NCBI RefSeq assembly: GCF_023498005.1
Contig: NZ_CP097289.1
Coordinates: 6,696,001 to 6,760,000 of the forward strand
Source: Streptomyces durmitorensis
Lineage (GTDB): Bacteria; Actinomycetota; Actinomycetes; Streptomycetales; Streptomycetaceae
DNA length: 64,000 bases
Direction: 5' to 3'
In this document: one piece after another, positions 7,401-16,658 of the stretch
Numbering within the stretch: the stretch's first letter is position 1
Layout: every line of letters begins with the position of its first letter
Made by a program: the position numbers and the translations under genes
The notes under the pieces: generated by a model
Database searches by the model: none
What the model saw: the letters and a program-made list of their open reading frames with translations, nothing else
What the model was told of the DNA's origin: nothing

Positions 7401-8852
7401 ATGTCCACAACCACCCAGGGCCCGGCCGCCGAGGCCGGTCCCACGCTCCGCAGTGGCTCACTCGGCACCGCCGACATCGCCTTCTTCGTCGTCTCGGCCG
7501 CCGCCCCGCTCACCGTCATGGCGGGCGTCGCCCCCATCGCCATCTCCCTGGGCGGCATCGGCGCACCCGTCGGCTACCTGCTCGCCGGGATCACGCTCGC
7601 CGTCTTCGCCGTCGGTTTCACCGCGATGAGCCGCCACGTCCGCAGTGGCGGCGCCTTCTACGCGTACATCACGCGCGGCCTCGGCCGCCCCGCCGGCATC
7701 GCCGCCGCGCTGCTCGCCATGCTGGGCTACAACGGCATGGAGATCGGCGTCTACGGACTCCTGGGCACCGCCACGCAGGACACCGCCCACGCCCTGTTCG
7801 GCGCGGACATCCCCTGGCTTCCGGTGTCGCTCGCCGGGCTGCTGCTCATCTGGTACGCCGGATACCGCTCGATCGACTTCGGCGCGAAGCTGCTCGGTGT
7901 GCTGCTCGTCGCAGAGACCGGGATCCTGGTGCTGCTCGCGGGTGGCGTCCTGATCAAGGGAGGGTCGGGGGAGGGCCTGAGCCTGGACGGCTTCGCCCCG
8001 GGACACGTCCTCGTCCCCGGCACGGCCGCCGTGCTCGCGTTCGCCTTCGCGGCGTTCACCGGATTCGAGTCGACCGTCATCTACCGCCGTGAGGCGCGGA
8101 ATCCGGACCGGACGGTGCCGCGCGCGACGTACATCGCGGTGGCGTTCCTCGGACTCTTCTACGCCTTCGTCGTCTGGACGGTGATCCAGGCCTTCGGCGA
8201 CGATGCGGTGGTGAAGGCCGCGGGCTCGGACCCGGCGGGCCTCTTCTTCTCGGCCATCACCACCTATGTGGGCGGCTGGGCCGCCGACTTGATGCACGTG
8301 CTGATCGTGACGAGCGTGCTGGCGTCGCTGCTGGCCTTCCACAACGCGATCAACCGGTACGCGCTCGGGCTCTCGGAGGAAGGGGTGCTGCCGAAGGCCC
8401 TCGGCAGGGTGCACGGGAAGCATCGGTCTCCCTACCTGGCGGGGGCGGCGCAGACGGTTCTCGGGGCGGTGGTGGTCGTCGCCTTCGCCGCGGCGGGCGC
8501 GGATCCCTACGCGCAGCTGCTGCTGTGGGTCAACACCCCCGGGATGATCGGCCTGTTGGCGCTTCAGCTGATCGCGGCGATCGCTGTTCCCTTCTACTTC
8601 CGGCGGATCAGCCATGGGGAGGGTGTGCTGCGGACGGTGGTGGCGCCGGGGGTGGCGACGGTGCTGCTGAGCGCGGCGCTTGTCCTGGTCGCCACGCACA
8701 TCGACGTCTTCACCGGGGCGAGCCCCTTCGTGAACACGATCCTGGTCGGGGTCGCCCCCGCGGTGTTCGTCCTGGGCCTGGCCCTCGCGATGCGGCTGCG
8801 CCGCAGCCGTCCGGAGGTGTACGAGGGCTTCGCCGCGGAGCCGCCGGGCTGA
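7401..8852 (+). CDS. APC-family amino acid/amine permease
   Basis: The 483-residue product is a polytopic membrane protein of about 12 helices. Helix 1 is near residues 25-50 (GTADIAFFVVSAAAPLTVMA), with the unwound-helix motif typical of the amino acid-polyamine-organocation superfamily, and FAFAAFTGFESTVIYRREAR lies near residue 215. It should import an amino acid or amine by cation symport. The downstream amidohydrolase in the same direction and the divergent TetR suggest an uptake-plus-catabolism unit with inducible control. The substrate is unknown. The start could also be slightly downstream. Confidence 0.9.
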   Translation: MSTTTQGPAAEAGPTLRSGSLGTADIAFFVVSAAAPLTVMAGVAPIAISLGGIGAPVGYLLAGITLAVFAVGFTAMSRHVRSGGAFYAYITRGLGRPAGIAAALLAMLGYNGMEIGVYGLLGTATQDTAHALFGADIPWLPVSLAGLLLIWYAGYRSIDFGAKLLGVLLVAETGILVLLAGGVLIKGGSGEGLSLDGFAPGHVLVPGTAAVLAFAFAAFTGFESTVIYRREARNPDRTVPRATYIAVAFLGLFYAFVVWTVIQAFGDDAVVKAAGSDPAGLFFSAITTYVGGWAADLMHVLIVTSVLASLLAFHNAINRYALGLSEEGVLPKALGRVHGKHRSPYLAGAAQTVLGAVVVVAFAAAGADPYAQLLLWVNTPGMIGLLALQLIAAIAVPFYFRRISHGEGVLRTVVAPGVATVLLSAALVLVATHIDVFTGASPFVNTILVGVAPAVFVLGLALAMRLRRSRPEVYEGFAAEPPG

Positions 8853-8860
8853 CCTTCTTT

Positions 8861-9075
8861 CTTTTCCCCAACCCCGCCCCTTCCCGAAAACTCGCTGGGC
8901 GCGAGGGCCTGACTGGGGCTCCGCCCCAGACCCCGACAAGATGGCCTCAGACGCCGGCCGGGCTGAAAGATCAGCCCGTCCGGCGTTTGAGGACGAACTC
9001 GGCGAAGCCGGTGACAAGGGCAGCCAAGGCCCCCGCGCCAGCGAGTTTTCGGGAAGGGGCGGGGTTGGGGAAAGA
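8861..9075. repeat. Long inverted repeat of the dispersed Streptomyces type
   Basis: Arms of about 40 bases run at 8861-8900 (CTTTTCCCCAACCCCGCCCC onward) and 9036-9075 (the inverse, ending GGGGTTGGGGAAAG). Between them lie a CTGGGGC/GCCCCAG hairpin near 8912 and a CGCCGG..GGGCTG/CAGCCC..CCGGCG hairpin at about 8953-8986. The segment CGTCCGGCGTTTGAGGACGA is a phrase repeated in many Streptomyces genomes. It separates the permease from the amidohydrolase and may attenuate read-through. Confidence 0.8.
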
Positions 9076-9117
9076 AGCTGCTTTGACCGAACCACCACCT
9101 ACCTGAACGGAGCCCCC

Positions 9118-10698
9118 TTGCCCCCCGCCGACCTCATCCTCACCGGCGCCCACATCCACACCCTCGACCCCACCAACCCCCAAGCCACCGCCCTCGCCGT
9201 CCGCGACGGACACATCGCGGCAGTGGGCCACGAGGCAGACGTACGCGACTGGAAAGGCCCCCGCACCGAGCAGATCGACCTCGGCGGAGCCACCCTCACC
9301 CCAGGTCTCGTCGACTCCCACAGCCACCCGGTCTGGGGGTTGGAGATGGCCACCGGCCTCGACCTCTCGGCCGTGGCCGATCTCGAAGAGCTCCGCGCCG
9401 CCCTGCGCACAGCGGCCCGCGTCGATGGATGGGTCATCGCCTGGGGGCTCGACCACAACGCCTTCGGCGGGCGGCCCGTCGACCGGGCGCTCGTCGAGGA
9501 CGCCCTCGACGGCGCGCCCGCCTTCATCCGCCTCTACGACGGCCACTCCGCCCTGGCCAGCGGCGCGGCCCTGCGCGCGGCGGGTGTCGAAGGCCCCCGT
9601 GCCTTCGCCCAGCGCGCCACCGTCGTCTGCGACGACGAAGGGCGCCCCACCGGCCACCTCGTCGAGCACGCCGCGATGGACCTCCTGAACGACGTCCTGC
9701 CCCGCCCCTCCCACGCCGAGCGCCGCACCCGCCTGGTCGAGCTGCTCTCCGCGATGGCGGCCACCGGCCTGACCGGCGCCCATGTCATGGACCTCGGAGG
9801 CGACGACGTACCCGGACTGCTCGCGGCGGTCGAGCAGGAAACGCACCTCCCCCTGCGGCTGCGGCTCGCCCCCTGGTGCATGCCCGGCGTCGACAAGGAC
9901 GGGCTCGACGAGCTGGTCGCGTTGCAGGCCGAGCGCGGCAGGCACTGGCGCGTCGGCGGTGCCAAGTTCTTCATGGACGGGACCGTCGAGGGCGGCACCG
10001 CCTGGCTGGAGCACGCGGACTGCCACGGGCAGGGGACCGACGCCTTCTGGCCGGACCCTCAGGCCTACGCGAACGCCGTGCGGCACCTGCACGCGGCCGG
10101 GGTGCGGACGGCGACCCACGCCATCGGGGACGCCGCCGTGCGGCACGTGCTCGACACCGTCGCGTCGCTCGGCCCCGGCGGGCGCCTCACGCACCGGATC
10201 GAGCACATCGAGACCGTCCCGGACGACACGATCCCGCGCTTCGCGGAGCTCGGGGTGATCGCCTCGATGCAGCCGCCGCACACCGCGTACACACGCGCCG
10301 ACCACACCGACGAGTGGTCCAAGCGGCTGGGGGACGAGCGGGCCGCGCGGGCGTGGCGGACCCGGGACCTGCGGGACGCGGGCGCTGTCGTCGCCCTGGG
10401 CTCCGACTGGCCCATCGCGCACTACGACGCACGTCAGGTGCTCGCGACCGCGCGTACGCCCCGTGGAGCGGCCTCGGCGGCGGCCGGCCTCACCGGGCTC
10501 ATGGCTCTGGAGGGGGTCACCTCCCACGCCGCGGTCGCGGCGGGCGAGGGGGAGGTCGCGGGGCGGATCGCTCCCGGCTTCCGGGCCGATCTCACGGCCT
10601 TCGGGCTCGACCCCGTCCAGGCGCCCGCCGACGAGGTGGCGCAGGCGCCTGTCCTGCTGACCGTGTCCGGGGGACGCGTCACGCACCGTCACCGGTGA
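9118..10698 (+). CDS. Amidohydrolase family protein (YtcJ-like)
   Basis: From TTG 9118 the product is 526 residues, starting PPADLILTGAHIHTLDP. It has the amidohydrolase metal motif DSHSHPVW near residue 68, a large insert domain, KFFMDGTVEGGTAWLEHADCH in the middle, HAIGDAAVRHVLD, and HRIEHIETV toward the end. These are features of the amidohydrolase_3 group, which includes N-substituted formamide deformylase and YtcJ. An upstream ATG at 8941 would extend the protein through the inverted repeat and is unlikely. GGAG lies 8 bases before the TTG. Together with the permease it probably handles a nitrogenous compound, which I cannot name. Confidence 0.88.
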   Translation: MPPADLILTGAHIHTLDPTNPQATALAVRDGHIAAVGHEADVRDWKGPRTEQIDLGGATLTPGLVDSHSHPVWGLEMATGLDLSAVADLEELRAALRTAARVDGWVIAWGLDHNAFGGRPVDRALVEDALDGAPAFIRLYDGHSALASGAALRAAGVEGPRAFAQRATVVCDDEGRPTGHLVEHAAMDLLNDVLPRPSHAERRTRLVELLSAMAATGLTGAHVMDLGGDDVPGLLAAVEQETHLPLRLRLAPWCMPGVDKDGLDELVALQAERGRHWRVGGAKFFMDGTVEGGTAWLEHADCHGQGTDAFWPDPQAYANAVRHLHAAGVRTATHAIGDAAVRHVLDTVASLGPGGRLTHRIEHIETVPDDTIPRFAELGVIASMQPPHTAYTRADHTDEWSKRLGDERAARAWRTRDLRDAGAVVALGSDWPIAHYDARQVLATARTPRGAASAAAGLTGLMALEGVTSHAAVAAGEGEVAGRIAPGFRADLTAFGLDPVQAPADEVAQAPVLLTVSGGRVTHRHR

Positions 10699-10719
10699 CC
10701 GGGTGGGGCAGGGCTCCGC

Positions 10720-11619
10720 TCAGGCCTTGGACCGGGCCTTGAACCGGGCCCTGAACCTGGCCGACAGGAGCGGAGCCCGCTCCTCCTGCACCGCCACCTC
10801 CTGAGGCATCCGGTACGGCATCGCGCCGTACCAGAGGCGCGCCACCGCGAACCCGAACGCCAGGCAGATCAGGCCGCCCACCGCGTCGAGCCAGAAGTGG
10901 TTGGCGGTGGCCACGATCACGATCAGGGTCGCCGTCGGGTAGAGCAGGCCGAGCACCTTCACCCACGGCACCGAGGCCAGCGCGAAGATCGTCAGGCCGC
11001 ACCACAGGGACCAGCCGATGTGCATCGACGGCATCGCCGCGTACTGGTTCGACATGTGCTTGAGGTCGCCGGAGGCCATGGAGCCCCAGGTCTGGTGGAC
11101 GAGGACCGTGTCGATGAAGTCGTGGCCGTTCATCAGGCGCGGGGGCGCCAGCGGATACAGGTAGTAGCCGAGCAGGGCCACCGCTGTCGTCGCGAAGAGC
11201 ACCATGCGTGTCGCCGCATAACGACCCGGGTGCTTGCGGAAGAGCCAGACCAGGACACCGAGCGTCACCACGAAGTGCAGCGTCGCGTAGTAGTAGTTCA
11301 TGCCGACGATGAGCCATGTCACCGAGTTCACCGCGTGGTTGACGCTCTGCTCCACGGCGATCCCCAGGTGCTCCTCCACCCGCCAGATCCAGTCGGCGTT
11401 GCGCAGGGCCTGCGACTTCTGTTCCGGCACCGCGTTGCGGATCAGGGAGTACGTCCAGTAACTCACCGCGATCAGCAGGATCTCGAACCAGAGCCGAGGG
11501 CGTCGGGGCGTGCGAAGACGGCGCAGGAACCGCCCATTGCGGTCTTCTTGCTCGCCCGCGATGGGTGATGTGGTGGGCCGCTGCTGGCCTTCCAGTGTCG
11601 TCACAGTCATCTCACCCAT
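10720..11619 (-). CDS. PAP2/Aur1-like membrane phosphatase or phosphotransferase
   Basis: The 299-residue product has about six membrane helices and the phosphatase pair MPSMHIGWSLW and TANHFWLDAVGG, whose histidines and aspartate form the PAP2 catalytic site. The YYLYPLAPPRL stretch between helices is typical of the inositolphosphotransferase (Aur1/Ipt1-like) branch. It probably acts on a lipid phosphate at the outer membrane face. The C-terminus ends in short basic repeats (ARFRARFKARSKA) that come from a repeated DNA unit at about 10722-10765. ATG 11619 or the ATG three codons later could be the start. Confidence 0.88.
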   Translation of the reverse strand: MGEMTVTTLEGQQRPTTSPIAGEQEDRNGRFLRRLRTPRRPRLWFEILLIAVSYWTYSLIRNAVPEQKSQALRNADWIWRVEEHLGIAVEQSVNHAVNSVTWLIVGMNYYYATLHFVVTLGVLVWLFRKHPGRYAATRMVLFATTAVALLGYYLYPLAPPRLMNGHDFIDTVLVHQTWGSMASGDLKHMSNQYAAMPSMHIGWSLWCGLTIFALASVPWVKVLGLLYPTATLIVIVATANHFWLDAVGGLICLAFGFAVARLWYGAMPYRMPQEVAVQEERAPLLSARFRARFKARSKA

Positions 11620-11694
11620 AGGCGCAGAGTCTGCCAGATACCGACCCTCCGCCCGATCATCCCAAGGTCTGGTTCAGGTCGCATTCTCTACGCC

Positions 11695-12729
11695 TTACGG
11701 ACGAGCGCGTCCCCGAGGGGAAGAAGCAGTTGAACCCCGAACGACCAGCTCCGGCATGAACACGAATTCGCTGTGCGGGGCGGGCGTGCCGCCGATCTCC
11801 TCAAGGAGTGTACGCACCGCCGCCTGCCCCATGGCCGGTACGGGCTTGCGCACCGTGGTCAGGGGCGGATCGGTGAACGCGATCAGCGGGGAGTCGTCGA
11901 ATCCCACCACCGAGATGTCGTCGGGGACCTCGAATCCACGCTGCCTCGCCGTCCGTATCGCCCCCAGGGCCATCATGTCGCTCGCGCACACCACGGCCGT
12001 GCAGCCGCGGTCCATCAGCGCGGACGCCGCCGCCTGCCCGCCCTCCAGCGTGTACAGCGAATGCTGGACCAGATCCGACTCGATCTCCTCGGGGGTCAGG
12101 GCGAGCAGGTCCTGCACCGTGCGTACGAAGCCCTCGATCTTCCGCTGCACGGGCACGAACCGCTTGGGGCCCAGGGCGAGTCCGATCCGTGTATGACCCA
12201 GGGAGACGAGATGGGTCACCGCCAGGCGCATCGCCGCCCGGTCGTCCGGCGAGATGAAGGGCGCCTGCACCTTGGGGGAGAACCCGTCGACCAGGACGAA
12301 CGGCACGCCTTGCGCGCGCAGCTGTTCGTAGCGCTGCATGTCGGCGGAGGTGTCCGCGTGCAGGCCCGAGACGAAGATGATGCCGGAGACCCCGCGGTCC
12401 ACGAGCATCTCCGTGAGCTCGTCCTCCGTGGAGCCGCCCGGCGTCTGCGTCGCGAGGACCGGCGTATACCCCTGGCGGGTCAGGGCCTGCCCGATGACCT
12501 GGGCGAGCGCGGGGAAGATCGGGTTCTCCAGCTCCGGCGTGATCAGCCCGACCAGACCCGCGCTGCGCTGGCGCAGCCGCACCGGGCGCTCGTAGCCGAG
12601 CACGTCGAGTGCGGCAAGCACGGACTGGCGGGTGGCACCGGCGACGCCGGGCTTGCCGTTGAGCACCCGGCTGACCGTCGCCTCGCTGACCCCCGCCTGC
12701 GCTGCGATGTCGGCCAGTCGCGCGGTCAC
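11695..12729 (-). CDS. LacI-family regulator, MalR-like
   Basis: The 344-residue product begins with the LacI helix-turn-helix (RLADIAAQAGVSEATVSRVL, then NGKPGV) and the hinge helix, followed by a periplasmic-binding-like sugar domain with SVVGFDDSPLIAFTDPPLTT near residue 272. Sequence style and neighbours fit MalR, which represses maltose and maltodextrin genes in Streptomyces. It lies 25 bp downstream of the alpha-glucosidase on the same strand, so the two are likely co-transcribed. The maltose transporter genes that usually sit beside malR are not in this window. I am confident of the family, less of the ligand. Confidence 0.88.
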   Translation of the reverse strand: MTARLADIAAQAGVSEATVSRVLNGKPGVAGATRQSVLAALDVLGYERPVRLRQRSAGLVGLITPELENPIFPALAQVIGQALTRQGYTPVLATQTPGGSTEDELTEMLVDRGVSGIIFVSGLHADTSADMQRYEQLRAQGVPFVLVDGFSPKVQAPFISPDDRAAMRLAVTHLVSLGHTRIGLALGPKRFVPVQRKIEGFVRTVQDLLALTPEEIESDLVQHSLYTLEGGQAAASALMDRGCTAVVCASDMMALGAIRTARQRGFEVPDDISVVGFDDSPLIAFTDPPLTTVRKPVPAMGQAAVRTLLEEIGGTPAPHSEFVFMPELVVRGSTASSPRGRARP

Positions 12730-12754
12730 AGGATTGGACTGTACCGGTCACATC

Positions 12755-14410
12755 TCAGGCTGCCCACCAGACCGTTGAATCTGCCGGGAGGATCGTCGTG
12801 TCGGCGCCGGGCGCCGTCTCCGCGCTCGACAGGAGCACGGTGCCGGTGCCGGGGGTGGGGATCGTGACGGGTGCGGAGCCGATGTTCACCGTGCAGACGA
12901 CCGAGCCCCGCGGGGTCGTGCGGCGGAAGGACAGCACGCCCTTGGGTGAGTCGAGCCACTCCACGTCGCGTCCCGCGCCGAGGGCCGGGTGTGCGCGGCG
13001 TACGGCGAGCGCGCCGCGGTAGAACTCCAGGGCCGACGTGGGGTCGCCGTCCTGGGCCTCGACCGTGAGCTCCTGCCAGTCGGCGGGCTGCGGCAGCCAG
13101 CTCGGGCCGCCCTCGGCCGGGCCGAAGCCGAACGGCGCCCGCCGCCCCGACCACGGCAGCGGCACCCGGCACCCGTCCCGCCTCCCGTCCTGCCCCGTGC
13201 TGCGGAAGAACGCCGGGTCCTGGCGCACCTCGTCCGGAAGGTCGGTCACCTCGGGCAGGCCGAGCTCCTCGCCCTGGTAGATGTACGCCGAGCCGGGCAG
13301 CGCCAGCATCAGGAGCGTGGCCGCCTTCGCCCGGCGCAGACCGCGCGCCGCGTCGCCGTCGGCCAAGCGGGTGGAGTGGCGCACCACGTCGTGGTTGGAG
13401 AGCACCCAGGTGGCGGGCGCCCGCACGGCGTTCATCGCGTCGAGGGAGCGGTCGATGACGGCGCGCAGCTCGGCCGCGTCCCAACCGGTCGTCAGATACT
13501 CGAAGTTGAAGGCCTGATGCAGCTCGTCCCCGCGCAGGTACCGCGCGCTGCGCTCCACGGTCGGCGTCCAGGCCTCGGCGACGGCGATCCGCTCGCCCGG
13601 GTACTCGTCGAGGATCCGCCGCCAGCTGCGGTAGATCTCGTGCACGCCGTCCTGGTCGAAGTAGGGGACGGCCTGCTTGCCGAGCAGCTTCACCTGCTCC
13701 CCGTGGCCGATGTCGGGCAGGCCCGCCGCCTTGACCAGGCCGTGGGCCACGTCGATGCGGAAGCCGTCGATGCCGAGGTCGAGCCAGAAGCGCAGGATCG
13801 AGCGGAACTCGTCGTGCACCGCCGGGTGTTCCCAGTTGAAGTCGGGCTGCTCGGGCGCGAAGAGGTGGAGGTACCACTCGCCGTCCGGCACCCGCGTCCA
13901 GGCCGGGCCGCCGAAGACGGACTCCCAGTCGTTGGGCGGCAGTTCACCGTCCTCGCCCTTGCCCGGCCGGAAGTGGAAGCGTCCCCGCAGCGCCGACCCC
14001 TTGCCCTCGCGCAGCGCCCGCTTGAACCACTCGTGCTGGTCCGAGCAGTGGTTGGGCACCACGTCGACGATCACCCGCAGTCCGAGCGCGTGCGCTTTCC
14101 GTACGAGGTCGTCGGCGTCGGGCAGGGTGCCGAACACGGGATCCACCGCGCGGTAGTCGGCCACGTCGTACCCGGCGTCGGCCTGCGGGGACGCGTAGAA
14201 GGGGGAGAGCCAGACGGCGTCCACGCCGAGCCGCTTCAGGTGGGGGAGGCGGGCCGTGGCGCCCGGCAGATCGCCCATGCCGTCGCCGTCGCCGTCGGCG
14301 AAGCTGCGCGGATAGATCTGGTAGATGACGGCGTCGCGCCACCACTCGCGGCGCGCGGAGTCGTCGGACGGGGCGTCGGCGGGAAGGGCGGCGGTGACGT
14401 GCTGGGTCAT
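12755..14410 (-). CDS. GH13 alpha-glucosidase
   Basis: From ATG 14410 the product is 551 residues. It has the (beta/alpha)8 amylase-family motifs: DVVPNHCSDQH (region I), DGFRIDVAHG with the nucleophile Asp (II), VAEAWTP with the acid-base Glu (III), and VLSNHDVVRH (IV). It should release glucose from maltose or maltodextrins in the cytoplasm, since no signal peptide is present. A GAGGGA ribosome site 4 to 10 bases upstream supports this start over the ATG at 14476, which lies 22 codons upstream. It forms a unit with the downstream LacI gene. Confidence 0.92.
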   Translation of the reverse strand: MTQHVTAALPADAPSDDSARREWWRDAVIYQIYPRSFADGDGDGMGDLPGATARLPHLKRLGVDAVWLSPFYASPQADAGYDVADYRAVDPVFGTLPDADDLVRKAHALGLRVIVDVVPNHCSDQHEWFKRALREGKGSALRGRFHFRPGKGEDGELPPNDWESVFGGPAWTRVPDGEWYLHLFAPEQPDFNWEHPAVHDEFRSILRFWLDLGIDGFRIDVAHGLVKAAGLPDIGHGEQVKLLGKQAVPYFDQDGVHEIYRSWRRILDEYPGERIAVAEAWTPTVERSARYLRGDELHQAFNFEYLTTGWDAAELRAVIDRSLDAMNAVRAPATWVLSNHDVVRHSTRLADGDAARGLRRAKAATLLMLALPGSAYIYQGEELGLPEVTDLPDEVRQDPAFFRSTGQDGRRDGCRVPLPWSGRRAPFGFGPAEGGPSWLPQPADWQELTVEAQDGDPTSALEFYRGALAVRRAHPALGAGRDVEWLDSPKGVLSFRRTTPRGSVVCTVNIGSAPVTIPTPGTGTVLLSSAETAPGADTTILPADSTVWWAA

Positions 14411-14927
14411 GAGTCCCTCAGGAGTACGGGGGGTGTGCGGCACTCCGGTGAACGCCGCACGGAAGGCGAAGGTCACGAGGGGCGTCCTCCGCGCGCCCCG
14501 ACAGCGACCGAGGGTACGTCGGCCGCGTACGGCGAACTGCTGAGGATTCGTGCGACCGGCCCCGCCCCCGGCCTCCGTACGGCGGGCGAGGGGTGACGGA
14601 CGCCGTTCCGCTCGCCGACGGGGTGTGCGCGGGCGCCGGGGCCTTCGCGCTGCGGCCCCGCGCTCTCCTCGTCGTCCTCAACGCCACCCCTGGAGTCTGG
14701 AAGCAGCAGGTCACACAGGCGCGGGGGGTCTCGTGCGCGCCGGGTGCCGTACAGGCCGAAGCCGGAGATTCTACTGTCAAGCGGCGTGTGGACGGGTCGA
14801 GTTCGAGGAGCTGTACCGTTCCGGGTCGAGCTGTCGCCGTCTTCTCCCCGGGGGTGCGGCGGGGCGCTAACTTGTTGGGGCAGGCACGAGTCGGCCTGCC
14901 TCGTCCCGCGGTGAGGGGCTGTCCCGC
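14411..14927. other. Regulatory gap upstream of the alpha-glucosidase and the phosphatase
   Basis: This 517-bp gap separates divergent genes. It holds an inverted repeat GTGCGGC/GCCGCAC (14435-14441, 14454-14460) about 25 bases before the alpha-glucosidase start, which could be an operator or a leader hairpin. I see no convincing gene, although open frames exist in the G+C-rich sequence. Confidence 0.4.
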
Positions 14928-16580
14928 GTGAGCGTCAAGGGCAAGGCAGTGAGCACGGTCAGCACGGTCCTGGTGGTCGACGACGTGCCCGCAAGCAGGT
15001 ACGCGCTGAGCGCGGTCCTGCGCAGGGACGGACACCGCGTCCTGCTCGCCGCGAGCGCGGGCGAGGCCCTGATCGAACTCGACGTGCGGATGCGGGCGGG
15101 GGACCTGCCGGACGTGGCCCTCGTCGACGTCGGCCTGCCCGACATGAGCGGCTATGAACTCTGCCGCCGCATGAAGCAGTTGCCGCCCATAGCGGCGCTG
15201 CCCGTCGTCCACTTCTCGGCGGCGGCCCGCCCGCCCGCCGACCGGTGCCGGGGGCTCGACGCCGGGGGCGAGTCCTATCTGACGGTGCCCGCCGAACCGG
15301 AGGAGATCCAGGCGGTCGTACGGGCCGCCGCGCGCGGGGGTCGCTGCCGCAGTGATGCCCAACTCCGGGTCGGGCGCCTGGCGTTGCTCGCCGGGACGAT
15401 CCTGGACGTGCAGTCCGCGCGCTGCCTGGGTGAGCTGGCCGAGGCGGCGGCCGTGGGCACGGCGCGGCTGACCGGCGTCCCCGCGACGGTGTTCGTGCTC
15501 GGCGAGGACGGAGAGCTCCACCTGGGCTTCTCCCGGCGCAGAGCCGCCGAATCGCTGCCGGACGCCGGGGCGCACGAGGCGGTGTCCCGGCTGATGCAGC
15601 GTGTCATGTCGGGGCGTACGGGCGTGCGGTACTCGGTCGTGCCGGCTCCGCTGTGGCCGCCGGGGTTCTTCCGCCCGGTGGGATCCGCGGCGCACTGGGG
15701 CGACGGGACGCCGGAGGACGCCGGGCTCGCCCTGGCCCGGCTGAGCCAGGGGCGCACGCTGGTGTGCCTCGCGACGCCCGCGTACCAGCAGGAGCCGGCC
15801 GGTGAGACGGGGCACCTCGTCGAGCGGCTCGCCCACGCCACCGCACTGGCCGCGGAGCCGCTCCTCATGTACGAGGAGGAGCGCCATGTCGCGCTGACCC
15901 TCCAACGCAGCTTCCTGCCCGCGCAGTTGCCGGAGCTGCCCGGCACGGACGTCGTCGTCCGCTATGAACCGGCGTCGCGCCAGGCGGAGATCGGCGGGGA
16001 CTTCTACGCGGCGCTGTCCACGCCCGCCGGTGTCCTGACCGGCATCGGTGACGTGGTGGGGCACTCGCTCGAAGCGGCCACCGTGATGGTCGAGATCCGG
16101 CACGCGCTGCGCGCGTACTGCGTCGAGGACCCCGACCCCGGAGTGCTCGCGTGGCGCCTGGACCGGATGCTGCAGCACTACCACCCGGGCGTGACGGCCA
16201 CGATGTGCCTGAGTCTGGTCGACCCGGCCACCGGACACACCCGGATCGCCAACGCGGGCCACATCCCGCCGCTGGTGGTGCGGGACGAGGGCGCTGCCGT
16301 GTACGTCGAGGCGAAGGGGCCGCTCCTGGGTCTCGGGCTCGGACTCGACCGGCCGCCGCCGAGCGAGGTGGTCCTCGCGCGGAGCGAGCGCCTGCTGATG
16401 GTGACGGACGGGCTCATCGAGACGCGGGGCACGGATCTCGCGGTGTCGATGGAGCAGTTGCGCCTCGCGGCCGCGGGCGCGCCGCTGGGCGTCGCCGCCC
16501 TGTGCGACACGCTCCTGGCCTGCTTCGGGCACGAGCGGGAGGACGACATCGCGCTGCTCGCGCTGCGCAGGACGGGCTGA
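14928..16580 (+). CDS. Receiver-domain SpoIIE/PP2C phosphatase
   Basis: The 550-residue product has an N-terminal response-regulator receiver domain (residues 13-132; acidic pair Asp18-Asp19 and phospho-acceptor Asp67 in ALVDVGLPD). A central region of GAF-like character runs about 145-310, and a C-terminal PP2C serine phosphatase domain has EIGGDFYAA, GIGDVVGHSLEAA, NAGHIPPL and EDDIALLALR. Such RsbU-like proteins dephosphorylate anti-anti-sigma factors. The usual lysine of the receiver (K-P loop) is replaced by Val120 in SYLTVPAEP, so phosphorylation control may be altered. GTG 14928 is preceded by GAGGGG. No anti-sigma or anti-anti-sigma gene is adjacent. Confidence 0.88.
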   Translation: MSVKGKAVSTVSTVLVVDDVPASRYALSAVLRRDGHRVLLAASAGEALIELDVRMRAGDLPDVALVDVGLPDMSGYELCRRMKQLPPIAALPVVHFSAAARPPADRCRGLDAGGESYLTVPAEPEEIQAVVRAAARGGRCRSDAQLRVGRLALLAGTILDVQSARCLGELAEAAAVGTARLTGVPATVFVLGEDGELHLGFSRRRAAESLPDAGAHEAVSRLMQRVMSGRTGVRYSVVPAPLWPPGFFRPVGSAAHWGDGTPEDAGLALARLSQGRTLVCLATPAYQQEPAGETGHLVERLAHATALAAEPLLMYEEERHVALTLQRSFLPAQLPELPGTDVVVRYEPASRQAEIGGDFYAALSTPAGVLTGIGDVVGHSLEAATVMVEIRHALRAYCVEDPDPGVLAWRLDRMLQHYHPGVTATMCLSLVDPATGHTRIANAGHIPPLVVRDEGAAVYVEAKGPLLGLGLGLDRPPPSEVVLARSERLLMVTDGLIETRGTDLAVSMEQLRLAAAGAPLGVAALCDTLLACFGHEREDDIALLALRRTG

Positions 16581-16640
16581 GGCGCCGCGCGGGACGGGCT
16601 GAAAGAAACCGCCGCATGGACCTGTACCCACGGGCCTACC

Positions 16641-16656
16641 CGTCAGTACATTGACG
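16641..16656. promoter_or_regulatory. Candidate -10 and operator of the hydrolase operon
   Basis: TACATT at 16647-16652 lies six bases before the ATG at 16659, the layout of a leaderless promoter. It is embedded in the inverted repeat CGTCA-N6-TGACG, which could be the operator of the TetR gene at 18735. The -35 is weak. Confidence 0.4.
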
Positions 16657-16658
16657 CC

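Noticed and set aside
8941..9117. Upstream ATG extension of the amidohydrolase
   Set aside because: It would translate the inverted repeat, and the family start matches TTG 9118.
14593..14931. 112-residue plus-strand frame before the phosphatase
   Set aside because: It has no ribosome site, its composition is disordered, and there is no family pattern.
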